From contig OX328132.1 of the NCBI GenBank assembly GCA_946811695.1, forward strand, positions 94,407,534-94,471,533: 64,000 bases of DNA. Reading direction: 5' to 3'. The notes below the pieces were generated by a model. It was given only the letters and a program-made list of their open reading frames with translations, had not been told where the DNA came from and did not search any database. Below are positions 40,947-51,156 of this stretch, one piece after another (position 1 is the stretch's first letter; every line of letters begins with the position of its first letter). The translations under genes and the position numbers were made by a program. This DNA is from Gonocerus acuteangulatus (lineage: Eukaryota; Arthropoda; Insecta; Hemiptera; Coreidae).

Positions 40947-41823
40947 AATGACAAATATTATAAGATTTATTTATGTCTCTCAAGACTTTGAAAGTAATGG
41001 TTAATTTTTTTATTTTTAATTTTTTCTAAAAATGTGCAAAAATACCCCGTATTCTCCTTCCTCTCTCCTTTTGGCTTCAACCTTACTTTGCTCTCAAGTT
41101 ACCTTTTTGTACTTCAATTATTTTGAAGTTTTTTTTTTTTTTTTTTTGTACTTCAATTTTTGAAGTATTTTTTTTTCAACTTTGAGTTGAATTTTTGAAC
41201 TCTATACACTAGAGTTATTTGAGTAACTTTTTAAAGTTACTATTTATGTTTTGGTAACTTTTAGATTTGCAAAGTAAGGTGAGCGTGAGGTATTTTTGAG
41301 GAAAATGGCATGCTCTATGAGATCACCGCATGCGTCACATCGTTTCCGGTGTACCTATGGCCATCTCGGTACATCGGTGATGAGATACATTTGGTTCTCT
41401 CACTTTTCCACGTCTGAAATACTATTGACTGTTGTATATATACTAGAATCCTGTATGAATGATGAAACCGAGAACTTACGACTTTAATAGTCTATTACTT
41501 GTTATTAGATTGTTTATTCCATCCAAGTATTTGTTTGTTATTTAGTTAATAGTTTTAAATTATCAGATTAATCTATTTTCATTAATTAATATTTAAGAAA
41601 TTCTCGAAATCAGTCGAAAATTAACAAATAGAAAGGTTGTTAGTTGTTGGTAGTTCAAAAAATCAATACCAGACTGCAGCAGCAATCAAGCGAGTACACC
41701 CACCGGAACCTCCGCCCATATGTGATATCATTCAGATACCCCGCCCCACTTCGATAACAATGGTGGATTTATATAGAGCATTCTCAGTGTACGAAAATAT
41801 AATTGTAATAAAGGTTTTTATAA
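40947..41823. other. Polinton non-coding stretch with hairpin cluster
   Basis: No convincing gene. 41111-41241 holds five short palindromes in succession (see findings). 41290-41480 and 41630-41790 are GC-richer and contain 60-70-codon open frames that look like chance, with no ATG context like other genes here. Confidence 0.5.
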
Positions 41824-42515
41824 AATTGATTAATTTTATTTGATAAATTTTATTTGTAATAAATGGAAGTATTAAAAAAGATCCAACGAGTTGGTCAATG
41901 TCAAAATACTCCAATAAAGAAACTAACAGAATTGGAATGTGGTCAATCTTATTCAATTAAAGAATTTAAAGAAAGTATTACAAAATTTGGAAAACGTATA
42001 GTTGTTACGTTAAAAGATAAGGAAGATAAATTTCAAGTTTATCTACCAGATAGATTTAATGACAAATTAAATAAAAAAGATATTCAACAATTAAATTCAC
42101 AGAAACTATTATTCGTTTATGACGGTTTAAAAGAATTAAATGATGGGAAGAAAATTCATATTATTGACTTCCGAGAAAATAAAAATGAAAATAGATCTAA
42201 ATCTAAGAAATCTGAAAGTGATATTGATGATTAAACGTGTATAACAAATGGAAATAATAATTAAATTAATTATATAATATTTTTACTTTTTGTGGGTGAT
42301 CCCAATTTTTGTATCGTTTTAAAGAAATATGTTAAAAATATGTATTTTTTTTTATTTGTTAGGTTTTAAAGAAATATGTTAGAAAATGTATATTTTTTAA
42401 AAAAATTAGATGTTTGAGATAAAAATGAAAAATCCTACAAAAATCGATGATCAGGTTTTTTCGGGGAAATAGGGAATTTTGAAGACTGCGCCAGAAACCC
42501 TACTTTACATCTACT
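41824..42515 (-). repeat. Polinton right TIR
   Basis: About 692 bp, the inverse of 26245-26936. It ends CATCTACT before the GTTGGG duplication. Confidence 0.88.
41863..42234 (+). CDS. TIR-encoded small protein, OB-fold-like (right copy)
   Basis: The second copy of the 123-aa OB-fold-like protein, transcribed inward like the left copy. The acidic SESDIDD end and strand pattern (SYSIKEFKESITKFGKRIVV) are preserved. The few residue differences show that both frames have stayed open since the TIRs diverged, or were recently homogenised. Start context TAATAAATGGAA. Confidence 0.6.
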   Translation: MEVLKKIQRVGQCQNTPIKKLTELECGQSYSIKEFKESITKFGKRIVVTLKDKEDKFQVYLPDRFNDKLNKKDIQQLNSQKLLFVYDGLKELNDGKKIHIIDFRENKNENRSKSKKSESDIDD

Positions 42516-42592
42516 GTTGGGAAATTCCCTCGCTGCCCCTTAGATGTCGGCGCTAATGGCCCGTCAGCGCTAATGGCAGACGTCAAAGCTCC

Positions 42593-42629
<37 letters not shown>

Positions 42630-42630
42630 A
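42516..42630 (+). mobile_element. SINE family 1, right part and poly(A)
   Basis: It resumes GTTGGGAAATTCCCTCGC with the body GATGTCGGCGCTAATGGC and ends in a 31-base A run. Together with 26172-26238 it restores the SINE seen at 24339-24530. Confidence 0.75.
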
Positions 42631-43552
42631 CAATTATCCATTTACAAAGGATTCCTTATCTTTTTCCTGGCATTAACACAATATACGGAAAATCGAAACC
42701 TCCTAAATTCTGTTATAGCATATTCTTTTTAATACTTCTTCTACTCCCAACGTACCCAATATGTATATTTCTTAGTAACGAGCGCAAAAATGTTCAACTC
42801 TGTCCGTCGTTTTGAGTTGCCAAAACTAAAATTTTATTTTATTCACTTTTCTCAAAAATTGTTTAAAAAATCGTTTTGAAAGTTCTTCATTCGATTGCCA
42901 TGCCACATTACTTATATAAAGTTTACTTTGAGGTCTATTACCGTAAAATATTCAGTGCTACGATATTTTCGCTGAAAAAATAGTTTCCCGGCTGACGGTT
43001 AACGTGACCTTTCGTTTTATAAAGTATTTTTGAGCTAAATTCTATCATAGCCTCTTTGTCCCCATATCGTGTATGCTTTTGGTGTTTCGTCCTAAAATAA
43101 TTTACACTATTGCATAATCTAATATTAAGCGAATTAACAGGAGCTATTCATATCTTCACTGACGGTTCGAGGTACAACGATGGTGCTGCAATACTCTTGA
43201 ACACCAGAGACAATGTATACGATACATACACCTTTCAATTTTATTGTAATTTACCGACTTTTCGTCTGTAATTCTTCCCATAGTGAATCGATTTTCAAAT
43301 CCTTGACTCACTCATGAAACCATAGCAAATCTTCACAGGAATGGTCAAACAAAAGGAATAGTAGGAATGGTTTTTCGTATTGACCCCGGCCACTGCAGAA
43401 GCTACGAAAATTAGGAGGTTGACGCTTTTTGCAAACAGAGGTGTTAATGAAGGAATCCCATAGCAAAAAGTCTCAAAAAATTACCTTATGAACTACCTAA
43501 AGAAAATAGTCTGGCAAAACTTGATTTTTTTCTCGTTAATCATCTGGTTTGC

Positions 43553-43587
<35 letters not shown>

Positions 43588-44610
43588 TAAGAGAGTAGCA
43601 ATTTCATAAAAATAGTAATAGTTTTTAAAATATTTCTTGTATTCTAAGACATTCAAATGTGGGTCATTAAAGAAAATTTAATAATTATCTCAAGGTAGAC
43701 ACAATATCCGAAACGAATGAAGATATAAGAAAATAAATATTGTGTAACTGGTAAATTTTTGATCACCCGTAAAAGATATGGACCCCACTAATAGAATATG
43801 ATATATGTATTGAAAAACAAAACAAAAAAAAATATTTCTATTCCAATCAAGTTTTTAAAAGAAAAATATCTGGATTTCTAAAGATCATTAGGCGAATCAT
43901 ATAATAATAGGTGCCAGAGCCGATTATTCTAAGCAGACTAATCTATTTGCGCCAGCTTAGAACACTTATTTGTATTTCCAACTTTACTAAATGTTCTATG
44001 GAGGAGTTTGTGGACATTGCTAATTCATGACCCACAGTCCTTCATTTTTATCTAATTTATGTACGTAACAGACAGTTGATTTATAAAAACGTATAATTCA
44101 TAGAAACAAATTTAAATTAAAGAATTTTTTCTACTAAATAACTACACATTTTTCATTAATTAGGGGGAAAGATTGTCTATTTTTGATTGAAATATACAAT
44201 CGAATAGCTTGGCTTTCATATTGGCCATCGAATCCCGTGATATTTAATGTCCTCTAAAATCCCCCGCTTGATAAAAAAAAAATCAATTTTCTGGGATAAA
44301 GGAATAAATTTCTTTAAAAAAACTGCTTGCAAAAATCTTAAATGTGTATATAAATTAAGGAAATCATATCCTTGCTTTTGACGTTTTCTAGAAGTGTTAT
44401 TAGTAGCCTATGCTCCTTAAATCATAATAACATTTTTTTTCATTTAAATTTTATGACTAATGTGGAAGGTAAATCATTTTTCAAGGCAGAATAGAGTAAT
44501 TTAAGAAAAAATAATCCCCCAAAAAACTAACGTTGAAAAAAGGCCAAGTTCCTGGCCCCTCCCAAAAGCAATTTGCCTAAAAATGTTATGATATCATAGT
44601 ATTGGACCAA
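42631..44610. other. Mostly unrecognised AT-rich sequence with a LINE RNase H relic
   Basis: At about 43143-43240 the reading HIFTDGSRYNDGAAILLNTR is the start of an RNase H domain of I-type LINEs; a GHCRSYENLGG reading at about 43405 may be a later part of the same relic. A 30-base T run lies at about 43556-43585. Nothing else was recognised. Confidence 0.4.
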
Positions 44611-44872
44611 GTTTAAGGCTCTTAATACCTTGTCAAGAATCCAATAATGCCGTCTCACTTATTTGTGCAATTCCAACTTGGTCAGTTTTCGTTACTTACA
44701 TACGGCCTTGACCGCTTTAATTTACATAAGAGTTCATACAAACCCGACCGTTTTAAGTCATCATACAGCTTATAATAATCCTGAGTTGTTACCCTTGAAT
44801 CTGTAAATGCCAGACATTTTATAATAAATTCGATCGTTATAGAAAACTGGCAAGGTATTAAGAGCCTTAAAC
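44611..44872. mobile_element. MITE-like segment with perfect 22-bp inverted repeat
   Basis: GTTTAAGGCTCTTAATACCT (44611 onward, 22 bp) is perfectly inverted at 44851-44872. The 262-bp unit has no coding capacity beyond a chance ORF. A (TA)n tract abuts the right end; no clear target duplication was seen. Confidence 0.5.
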
Positions 44873-44908
<36 letters not shown>

Positions 44909-44939
44909 CAATAACCACAATTTTTAATGCTGAGCACAT

Positions 44940-45490
44940 TCTCCTAAGCTGAATTAGCCCTCCCTTAACAAAAATACTATTTAAATAAATTCAAGTGCCT
45001 TTTTTTTTGGAATTTCAGATGTGACATGCAAATGATAACGTATTTTTATAGACAACTACTTGACGCATCGAAACCCCGTTTACACGGTTCTTCCTTGTTT
45101 TGTTAATACTTTTTCAAGATATAATGCAAAATATGGGTAAAAAGGAAACTCTTCCCTTCAAAGGCCTATTTGAGCCCTCTCAAATTAATGACACTGACAG
45201 TATGAATTTTAGACAAATATAAACGCTATGTCTTATATTTAAAAGAATTCATTACAAGTAATGTACAAAAACACAAGACGAATTATCCGAAACCTCCATA
45301 GGGATACGAATTAGCGATTTCCTAAGTTATAAGGGCTTTTTAAGACGAGCATTTCGTCTGCATTTTTTTACTTCTCGATATAGCTACCGAAGCTTGTGTT
45401 GGCAAAAAAATAACCTCTATAGAATTCGAATATAATCCTGCACTACTTTATCTTATTATCCATTACTTAGGATGTTCGTCGTAGAAATGA
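44940..45490. other. Unrecognised AT-rich sequence
   Basis: No coding, RNA or repeat signature was recognised. Confidence 0.3.
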
Positions 45491-46104
45491 CAGTTTACGA
45501 ATTGCACCGGAACATGGTTTCCAATGGGTAAATTCGCGCGACAAAAATCGTTGCGCTTAGGGGTTTGCGTTTAAAGATTCACAAGTACACTTTTTATAGG
45601 TTTTATCACATACGAAAACAAATTAAACTATTTCCAAGGCGATATCTTGACCGCCGGTAGTCAAAAAAATGTTTTCTTACTAATTTTTAAGAGGTACTAA
45701 TAATCATTGAATTCAGTTGATATATTTTCTGCATGTTCGAGGTTCGTCCAAACAACGATATTTAAATTTTGGTTACGTTTGAAGTTCAGGAAGTATTCGA
45801 AAAAAATATTTTATTAACAGAGAAAAAGATTTGGCTTCGTATATTTTCTTAATTTATACATTTTTATTGAGCTTTATTTATGATCTTTATGCAGTTTTCC
45901 AGGTTATTATATTTATGCGGTTATCAATCTTTAATTCCTTTTCCGTTTTAGCCCGGTTCCTCCTTCCCTCCATAGAGAGGAACCCTGCTTATAAGGTTGA
46001 CCTCATGATGCAATCCAGAAGTGCCGACTAGAAAAGTTTACGTTGCAGAACCCCAAGAGAACGAAAATAATGGAGGTTCAAATTTGAATAAATATATATA
46101 TATA
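45490..46104 (+). mobile_element. HINE fragments
   Basis: 45530-45850 is HINE internal sequence (AAATTCGCGCGACAAAAATCG, GTTACGTTTGAAGTTCAGG). 45946 onward is a new 5' end (TTTTAGCCCGGTTCC with the hairpin CCTTCCCTCC...GAGAGGAACC), cut short in the (TA)n tract where a MITE (46105) begins. Confidence 0.5.
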
Positions 46105-46360
46105 GGGGAAGGTGTTGTATCTTTGACCACTTTGCAAAATTTTGCAGAATTTTTTTTAGCTTGAATATTAAAGCTAAATTCATTTTTTTCACTTCATTGT
46201 AATTAGTATTCTATTGCTTATCATATTTAATTTTGTCAAGGTTCTAGCTTTACATTTAATATTTTTTATTAATTTTTAAAAAAATAATCGTACAGTGGTC
46301 AAAGGTACAACATGTAGTTGTACCTTTGACCAAGGGGTGTTGTACCTCTGACCACGTAAA
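46105..46360. mobile_element. Degraded MITE of the 23370 family
   Basis: It starts GGGGAAGGTGTTGTATC in a (TA)n tract and contains GTACCTTTGACCA and GTTGTACCTCTGACCAC near 46330-46355. The right terminus CCTTCCCC is missing. Confidence 0.45.
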
Positions 46361-46619
46361 AACAACACAGCAGTGCACAAAAAAAATTGTATTCAGTAAT
46401 ATTGTAATTAAATGTAAACTTAATAAATACAGGACAAGGATGTAAGCATAATAAAAAAGCTATTATTGATATTATATTATGCTTAATATGCTGAAAAATC
46501 CAGCCCAATCAATAAACGTTTTAACTGCCAAGCCGATCCACTAGCAATAGTAGGGTATGGAAGTTTAGCCAGAATGTCTACAACATCAATATCATACAAA
46601 TTTTCATCTTCTCTCGTAA

Positions 46620-47307
46620 ACTTGTCACTTAAAGAGAAGATGGAGATAGTTAGCCGTTGCAGAGATACGAAGACAAGGTATAGTTGGGATTCGGCTAGGA
46701 GAAAAACGTCAGACTTTCAGGAAGAAATCTGTATTTGGACGTTTCGGCTGCACATTGGCAGCCTTCTTCAGCTAAAAAATACAACTTATAAGTAAAAAAA
46801 TAAATATACAACTTGTAAGTAAAAAGCAGGCAGAAATGAGTGTAGTATATACACAAAGACAATAAATTTTAACCAATCTTATTTTTAAACAATGAAAATA
46901 CGGTAGTTGGAAAGTAAACAGCATGTAGAAAGTAGTAAGTAAACAGTACAAAAAACTAATCAGTACAAAAAAGGAACATTTTTCATATAGTGAGAAAAAA
47001 CAATCTATTCTATAAGTGAATACAATTTATAGTAATTAATATATAGATACGTACCACTAGAGAATGCCTAGGGGGGAGGAGGGAGGAAGACCTCGAGAAC
47101 AACTTAGGTAACCATGGTTGAATGTATGAGGGACAGCAACTACACAGGGGGTTTTATAGTTTTGACTGGGGGAGGGGTGAGGAAGCGGTATGTCGGTGAA
47201 GATGAAAGAAGTGCAATTGCTAGGTTGTAAAAGTGGGTTGTAAAGGTGTTAAGAGTTTTGGGACACACAAGTAGAAAAATTGTCTGGAGCCTGGGAACAA
47301 AGATAAA
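46620..47307 (-). mobile_element. Penelope-like 3' UTR with hammerhead-like motif
   Basis: On the minus strand, 46740-46775 reads CTGAAGA, a GGCTGC/GCAGCC stem, GAAA and CGTC, a hammerhead-like core with one changed base in the first box. The sequence at 46620-46745 recurs in opposite orientation at 52505-52590, so the element has an inverted terminal segment, as Penelope-like elements often do. The GIY-YIG gene lies upstream (50790-50960 and 52313-52485), separated by HINE insertions. Confidence 0.5.
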
Positions 47308-47599
47308 AAAAGTCCGACTCGCAGGAACTGCAGCATCTTAGCGCGGTTCCGTTCATGTCCCTAGTGCCATTTGATAAGCTTAGAAAAGAAATAAACTTAT
47401 TTTTTTATATATCTCGTGAAAATTGTCAAAATCCTCTCGAACATCTCGAATAAAAGTGATATTAAGGCGTCAGGGACACCGACAGTAGCTAACTTTTACA
47501 CAGAAGCGGAAATTACAGAATCTGGCTCTCATTCTAAAGCAAAGCTCTATAAATCAATACAAAATATGCCTAATAAAGCCTTTCTAGTGGATACAGAAG

Positions 47600-47847
47600 C
47601 ATGGGCGTATATGAGGGGGGGGCTGAGGGGACTGCAGCCCCTCCCGAAATTTTGAATTGATGATAAAAACTTCTCGTAAAACCCTTAAAAATAAATTAAA
47701 TAAGATCACTTAGTTCATAAAACATATTTTATTTTACGTGTAATAGCGTTTTAGTTGCCTAAAACTATTCCAAGCTCTAAATATTTAGTATTCCATACCC
47801 TGGAAATGGTCTCAGCCCCCCCGAAATTGTTTTTATGTACGCCCATG
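47600..47847. mobile_element. hAT-like MITE with 8-bp TSD
   Basis: A 248-bp element bounded by CATGGGCGTATAT and its imperfect complement ending CGCCCATG. TACAGAAG flanks both sides (47592-47599 and 47848-47855). Eight-base duplications are the hAT hallmark. Subterminal GGGGGGGCTGAGG and CAGCCCCCCCG are also inverted. Confidence 0.6.
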
Positions 47848-47855
47848 TACAGAAG

Positions 47856-48974
47856 GATCAAGAAGAAGTACACAAGATTGAGTAGAATACCCTGCCTAAT
47901 ATAGCCTATATAGAATAATATGCCGAATAAAACCTATCTAGTTAATACACAAGGACAAATAAAAGTCTTGACGAATAACAAGTCAAGAAAAAAAACTTTA
48001 TTTAACAAAATAAAACAAAGTTTAGTTGCCCAACTACAATAGAATAATATACCTAATTAAGTCTATGGAGTAGATACAAATGGACCAAAAACAAGTCTTG
48101 TGGAATATTGTTTTTTTTCTAATTAAATACTTTTTATCAATATTTAGTATATAACCTTTGTTGAAAACTATTGATTGCTAATTGATGAATCGGTTTACAA
48201 CTAAGTAGTCTTTATGAATATTTAGTATATAACCTATGTTTGGATCTGTGTTTTTGGGGTGCTCTCCGCCTAGGCTTTGTATTTGTGTCGGCAGATACCT
48301 GGGGTATATTTACAGCTCTTGAGGATTAACTCTTAGCAGGTAAATTTCCTGCGGACCTTCTGCTTCTACGGGCATTGAACCGCCATATTCGCTCATAGTA
48401 TCTAACCGTTGTGAAGTTTATTTTTTGGATTTAGGACTTAATATACATATGTAGACTAAATCATAGCAAGAAGTAATCCTCCGTCGTCGGTTCTTAACTA
48501 TGTAGATTCGCTAATGTTATCCAATCTTAGATACATCGTATTTAAAATCCACAGCAAAAACACGACATTTCATCAGAATCCCCTGCTGAATAAAACTTAT
48601 ATAGAATAATATGCAAAATAAAGCCTATCTAGTGGATAAAAATAGAGGAAAAAAGCCGTTCATGGTGGTAGAAAATCTTAAAAGTATTTCGCTCAGAAAT
48701 CTCCGAAATATTGTCACTAATTTTACGCATCCTGTGTTATAGCCAAATAGATTTATATTCTATAATCAATAAGAAAAACCTACTAACAATAAAAAACTAT
48801 GGGTAACAGATGAAAATAGGGAATACCAAGAATAATTCTAAAGAACGAAATCAACACCAGTACTGTAATCTAGATATTCATACGGCATCTTCGAATTCTA
48901 ACAAACAAAATATTGATTCTAATTATACGTATCCTGTTTTATTGACAAATACATTTGACTACTATAAGCAATTA
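47856..48974. repeat. Degenerate dispersed repeats
   Basis: A unit like AATATGCCTAATAAAGCCTA-TCTAGTGGATAC recurs imperfectly at about 47563, 47917, 48045 and 48605. Another pair is ATATTTAGTATATAACCT at about 48138 and 48217. No gene was recognised. Confidence 0.35.
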
Positions 48975-48977
48975 AAA

Positions 48978-49058
48978 ACACTAGGGAATATGCCAAAGAA
49001 CTCGGAATAGGAGCCTCGACAGTTTCAAGACATTTGAAGGAAATCGACAAATCCAAAA
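48978..49058 (+). pseudogene. Mariner transposase fragment (helix-turn-helix)
   Basis: One frame reads TREYAKELGIGASTVSRHLK followed by EIDKSK, which fits the second DNA-binding helix-turn-helix of Tc1/mariner transposases. It is only about 27 codons, with nothing recognisable on either side. Confidence 0.4.
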
Positions 49059-49607
49059 CTGACATTTCATACGGTACAGCCTGATATATTTTTAACAATG
49101 AATTGCTTTTCTTATTTTAATTAATCTGTTTTATTGTCAAATACATTATCCTACTATAACCAATGAAAAAACAACAAGGAATAAAAACAAACAAGAAGAA
49201 CCGTTCGAATAAACGAAATCAATTACTTCAAAGTTTAAGCACTTATTTCTCCGATTGACATAGCCTAATCAAAAATTGTTTCAGAATCTTTTTTGTAGAA
49301 CATTTAGTAAGCTTTCGCATCGTAACCCTCCGTTTACCAATATTCCTAACCGTCTTCGAGATATCAGGGAATGTATACGAAGTTCCCAAAACATTTCATG
49401 TCTGTTAATAAAATATTTTATTCTAATCCTTCCTTAGCTCCAAACGTAACCGAAATTTTAACATATTAGTGTTGATGAAATTCAAACATGCAGAAAATGT
49501 TTCAACTGAATCCCATAATTTTATGTATCAAAATCAAAGACAAAAAGAACAGTTCGAATAAGCGAAATCAATTACTTTAAAGTTTTAAGCACTTATTTCT
49601 CCGATTG

Positions 49608-49947
49608 GGGGGTGAGGTTAGCTCAGTGGTAGAGCACTGGACTGATAAGCTGGAGGCCTGAGTTCAAATCCCGAGCAAGCACTAAAGATTTTTTCTTCTA
49701 GTGTCTTCGTTCATGGGTTGAATTCGGCCTCCCTGACCGTCCCTAGGCCAACCCAGCCTTTAATTAATTTAATAATGGGTACCTTGGTTGGTGCTAATGA
49801 CTCTAGCAGTCGAAGCAGCCAAGGGGAAAATCAGGCGGCCGGAGCATAGTACTGACCACACTATCTCCCTAGTGTGCCGTATGGTCATGAATCAGATACC
49901 TCTATAGTATCTGCCCCTCAGGGCCCTTGAGGCCTGTTACGGGACTG
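49608..49947 (+). mobile_element. tRNA-derived SINE, family 2, with 13-bp TSD
   Basis: A 340-bp SINE in HINE sequence. The tRNA-like head (49611-49683) has box A TTAGCTCAGTGG and box B-like GAGTTCAAATC, but its ends do not pair. ATTTCTCCGATTG is duplicated at 49595-49607 and 49948-49960. The 3' part resembles a LINE-type tail without poly(A). Confidence 0.75.
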
Positions 49948-50571
49948 ATTTCTCCGATTGACATTGCCTAATCAAAACTTTTATTAGAACCTTTTTTGTA
50001 GAGCATTTAGTAAGCTTTCCAATGGTATTCTTCTGTTTCCCAAGATTCTTAACCTTTTTCGAGATATTAAGGAAAGTATACAAAGTTACCAAAACTTTTT
50101 TATGTCTGTTAATAAAATATTTTATTCTAACCCTTCCTTAACTCCAAACGCAACCAAAATTTCAACATATTAGTTTTAATGAAAGTAGAACATGCAGTAA
50201 ATGTTTCAACTGAATCCCATGATTCTAAGTACCCAAACCAAAAACGGCATTCAAAAATTATTTTTTCAGTTTTCTCGAAAACGGTTAAAGCTATCGCCTT
50301 GAAAATGGTTTCATTCGTTTTCCTAGCCCATGAAACCTATAAAACGAGTACTTACAAGCTTATGAACTCAAAAACGTAAGCGTTACGATTTTTTTGCGCG
50401 AATTTCGCCGCAAAAAACCAAACGCCATCTTCCAGTCGGCGGATTTTGCTGGTTAACGAACTTGACCTTTCAAATTGGACGACAGATTTTTGTACCAAAT
50501 TTCATCAAAATCGGACCATCAGGGAGGCCAGAAATGAGCGAACAGACAAATATATATATATATATAAATAA

Positions 50572-50644
<73 letters not shown>

Positions 50645-50789
50645 AATTTGAACCACCGTTATTTTCGGTCTCTAGGGGTTCTGAAACGCGAAATTTTCTT
50701 GTCGGCACTTCCGGATTGTTTCATTGTATCAACCTTATAAGCGGGGTTCCTCCCTATGGAGGAGGGAGGAACCGCGCTGAACAAGGAGG

Positions 50790-50960
50790 TCAGGACAATT
50801 TATGAAAGATGGCGGAGTAAGCAGGGGAGATGTTTTGTTTGTCGGTTTTGTAATTAATGTTATTGGGGTTTAAGTTAATGTGGACGCATTCGGAAATCTG
50901 TCGTTTTTTGGTGTTTCGTTCTGTGGAAAGTATTTTAGTGTCGTCAAAGTTGAAAGTGTG
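50790..50960 (-). pseudogene. Penelope-like GIY-YIG endonuclease, C-terminal part
   Basis: The minus strand reads FNFDDTKILSTERNTKKRQI, then SECVHINLNPNNINY, the C-terminal part of the GIY-YIG endonuclease of Penelope-like elements, ending with a stop at 50790. The upstream part is at 52313-52485; the HINE 50961-52312 lies between them. Confidence 0.65.
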
Positions 50961-51098
50961 TTTTAGCGCGGTTCCTCCCTCCTCCAAAGGGAGGAACCCC
51001 GCTTATAAGGTTGATACAATGAAACAATCCGGAAGTGCCGACAAGAAAATTTCGCGTTTCAGAACCCCTAGAGACCGAAAATAACGGTGGTTCAAATT

Positions 51099-51156
<58 letters not shown>

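Larger units (their letters stand above)
26245..42515. mobile_element. Polinton/Maverick element, apparently complete (16,271 bp)
   Basis: The boundaries are fixed by three independent signs: about 692-bp TIRs beginning AGTAGATGTAAAG, a perfect 6-bp target duplication GTTGGG, and an interrupted SINE whose two halves rejoin. Six-base duplications and AG-starting TIRs are typical of Polintons. The element encodes the four hallmark proteins (protein-primed polymerase B, DDE integrase, packaging ATPase, adenain-like protease) and both jelly-roll capsid proteins, plus accessory genes. Nearly all frames are open and the TIR-encoded proteins differ at only a few residues, so the insertion looks recent. 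The protease N-terminus is the only obvious break. Confidence 0.93.
47308..50778 (-). mobile_element. HINE, minus strand, with nested insertions
   Basis: The 3' end (AAAGTCCGACTCGCAGGAAC, hairpin, TTAGCGCGGTTCC) is at 47308 and a 5' hairpin (GGTTCCTCCCTATGGAGGAG) at 50745-50778. HINE sequence is recognised at 47308-47420 and 49140-50778. The interval 47420-49100 holds the hAT-like MITE, degenerate repeats and a mariner relic. A SINE lies at 49608-49947. Confidence 0.5.

Noticed and set aside
41296..41487. 63-aa gene in the Polinton non-coding region (also 41637-41843, 68 aa)
   Set aside because: No start context like the other genes, no domain, and composition unlike the element's genes.
42573..42815. 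80-aa frame beginning with poly-lysine
   Set aside because: It is the translated poly(A) tail of the SINE and following AT-rich sequence.
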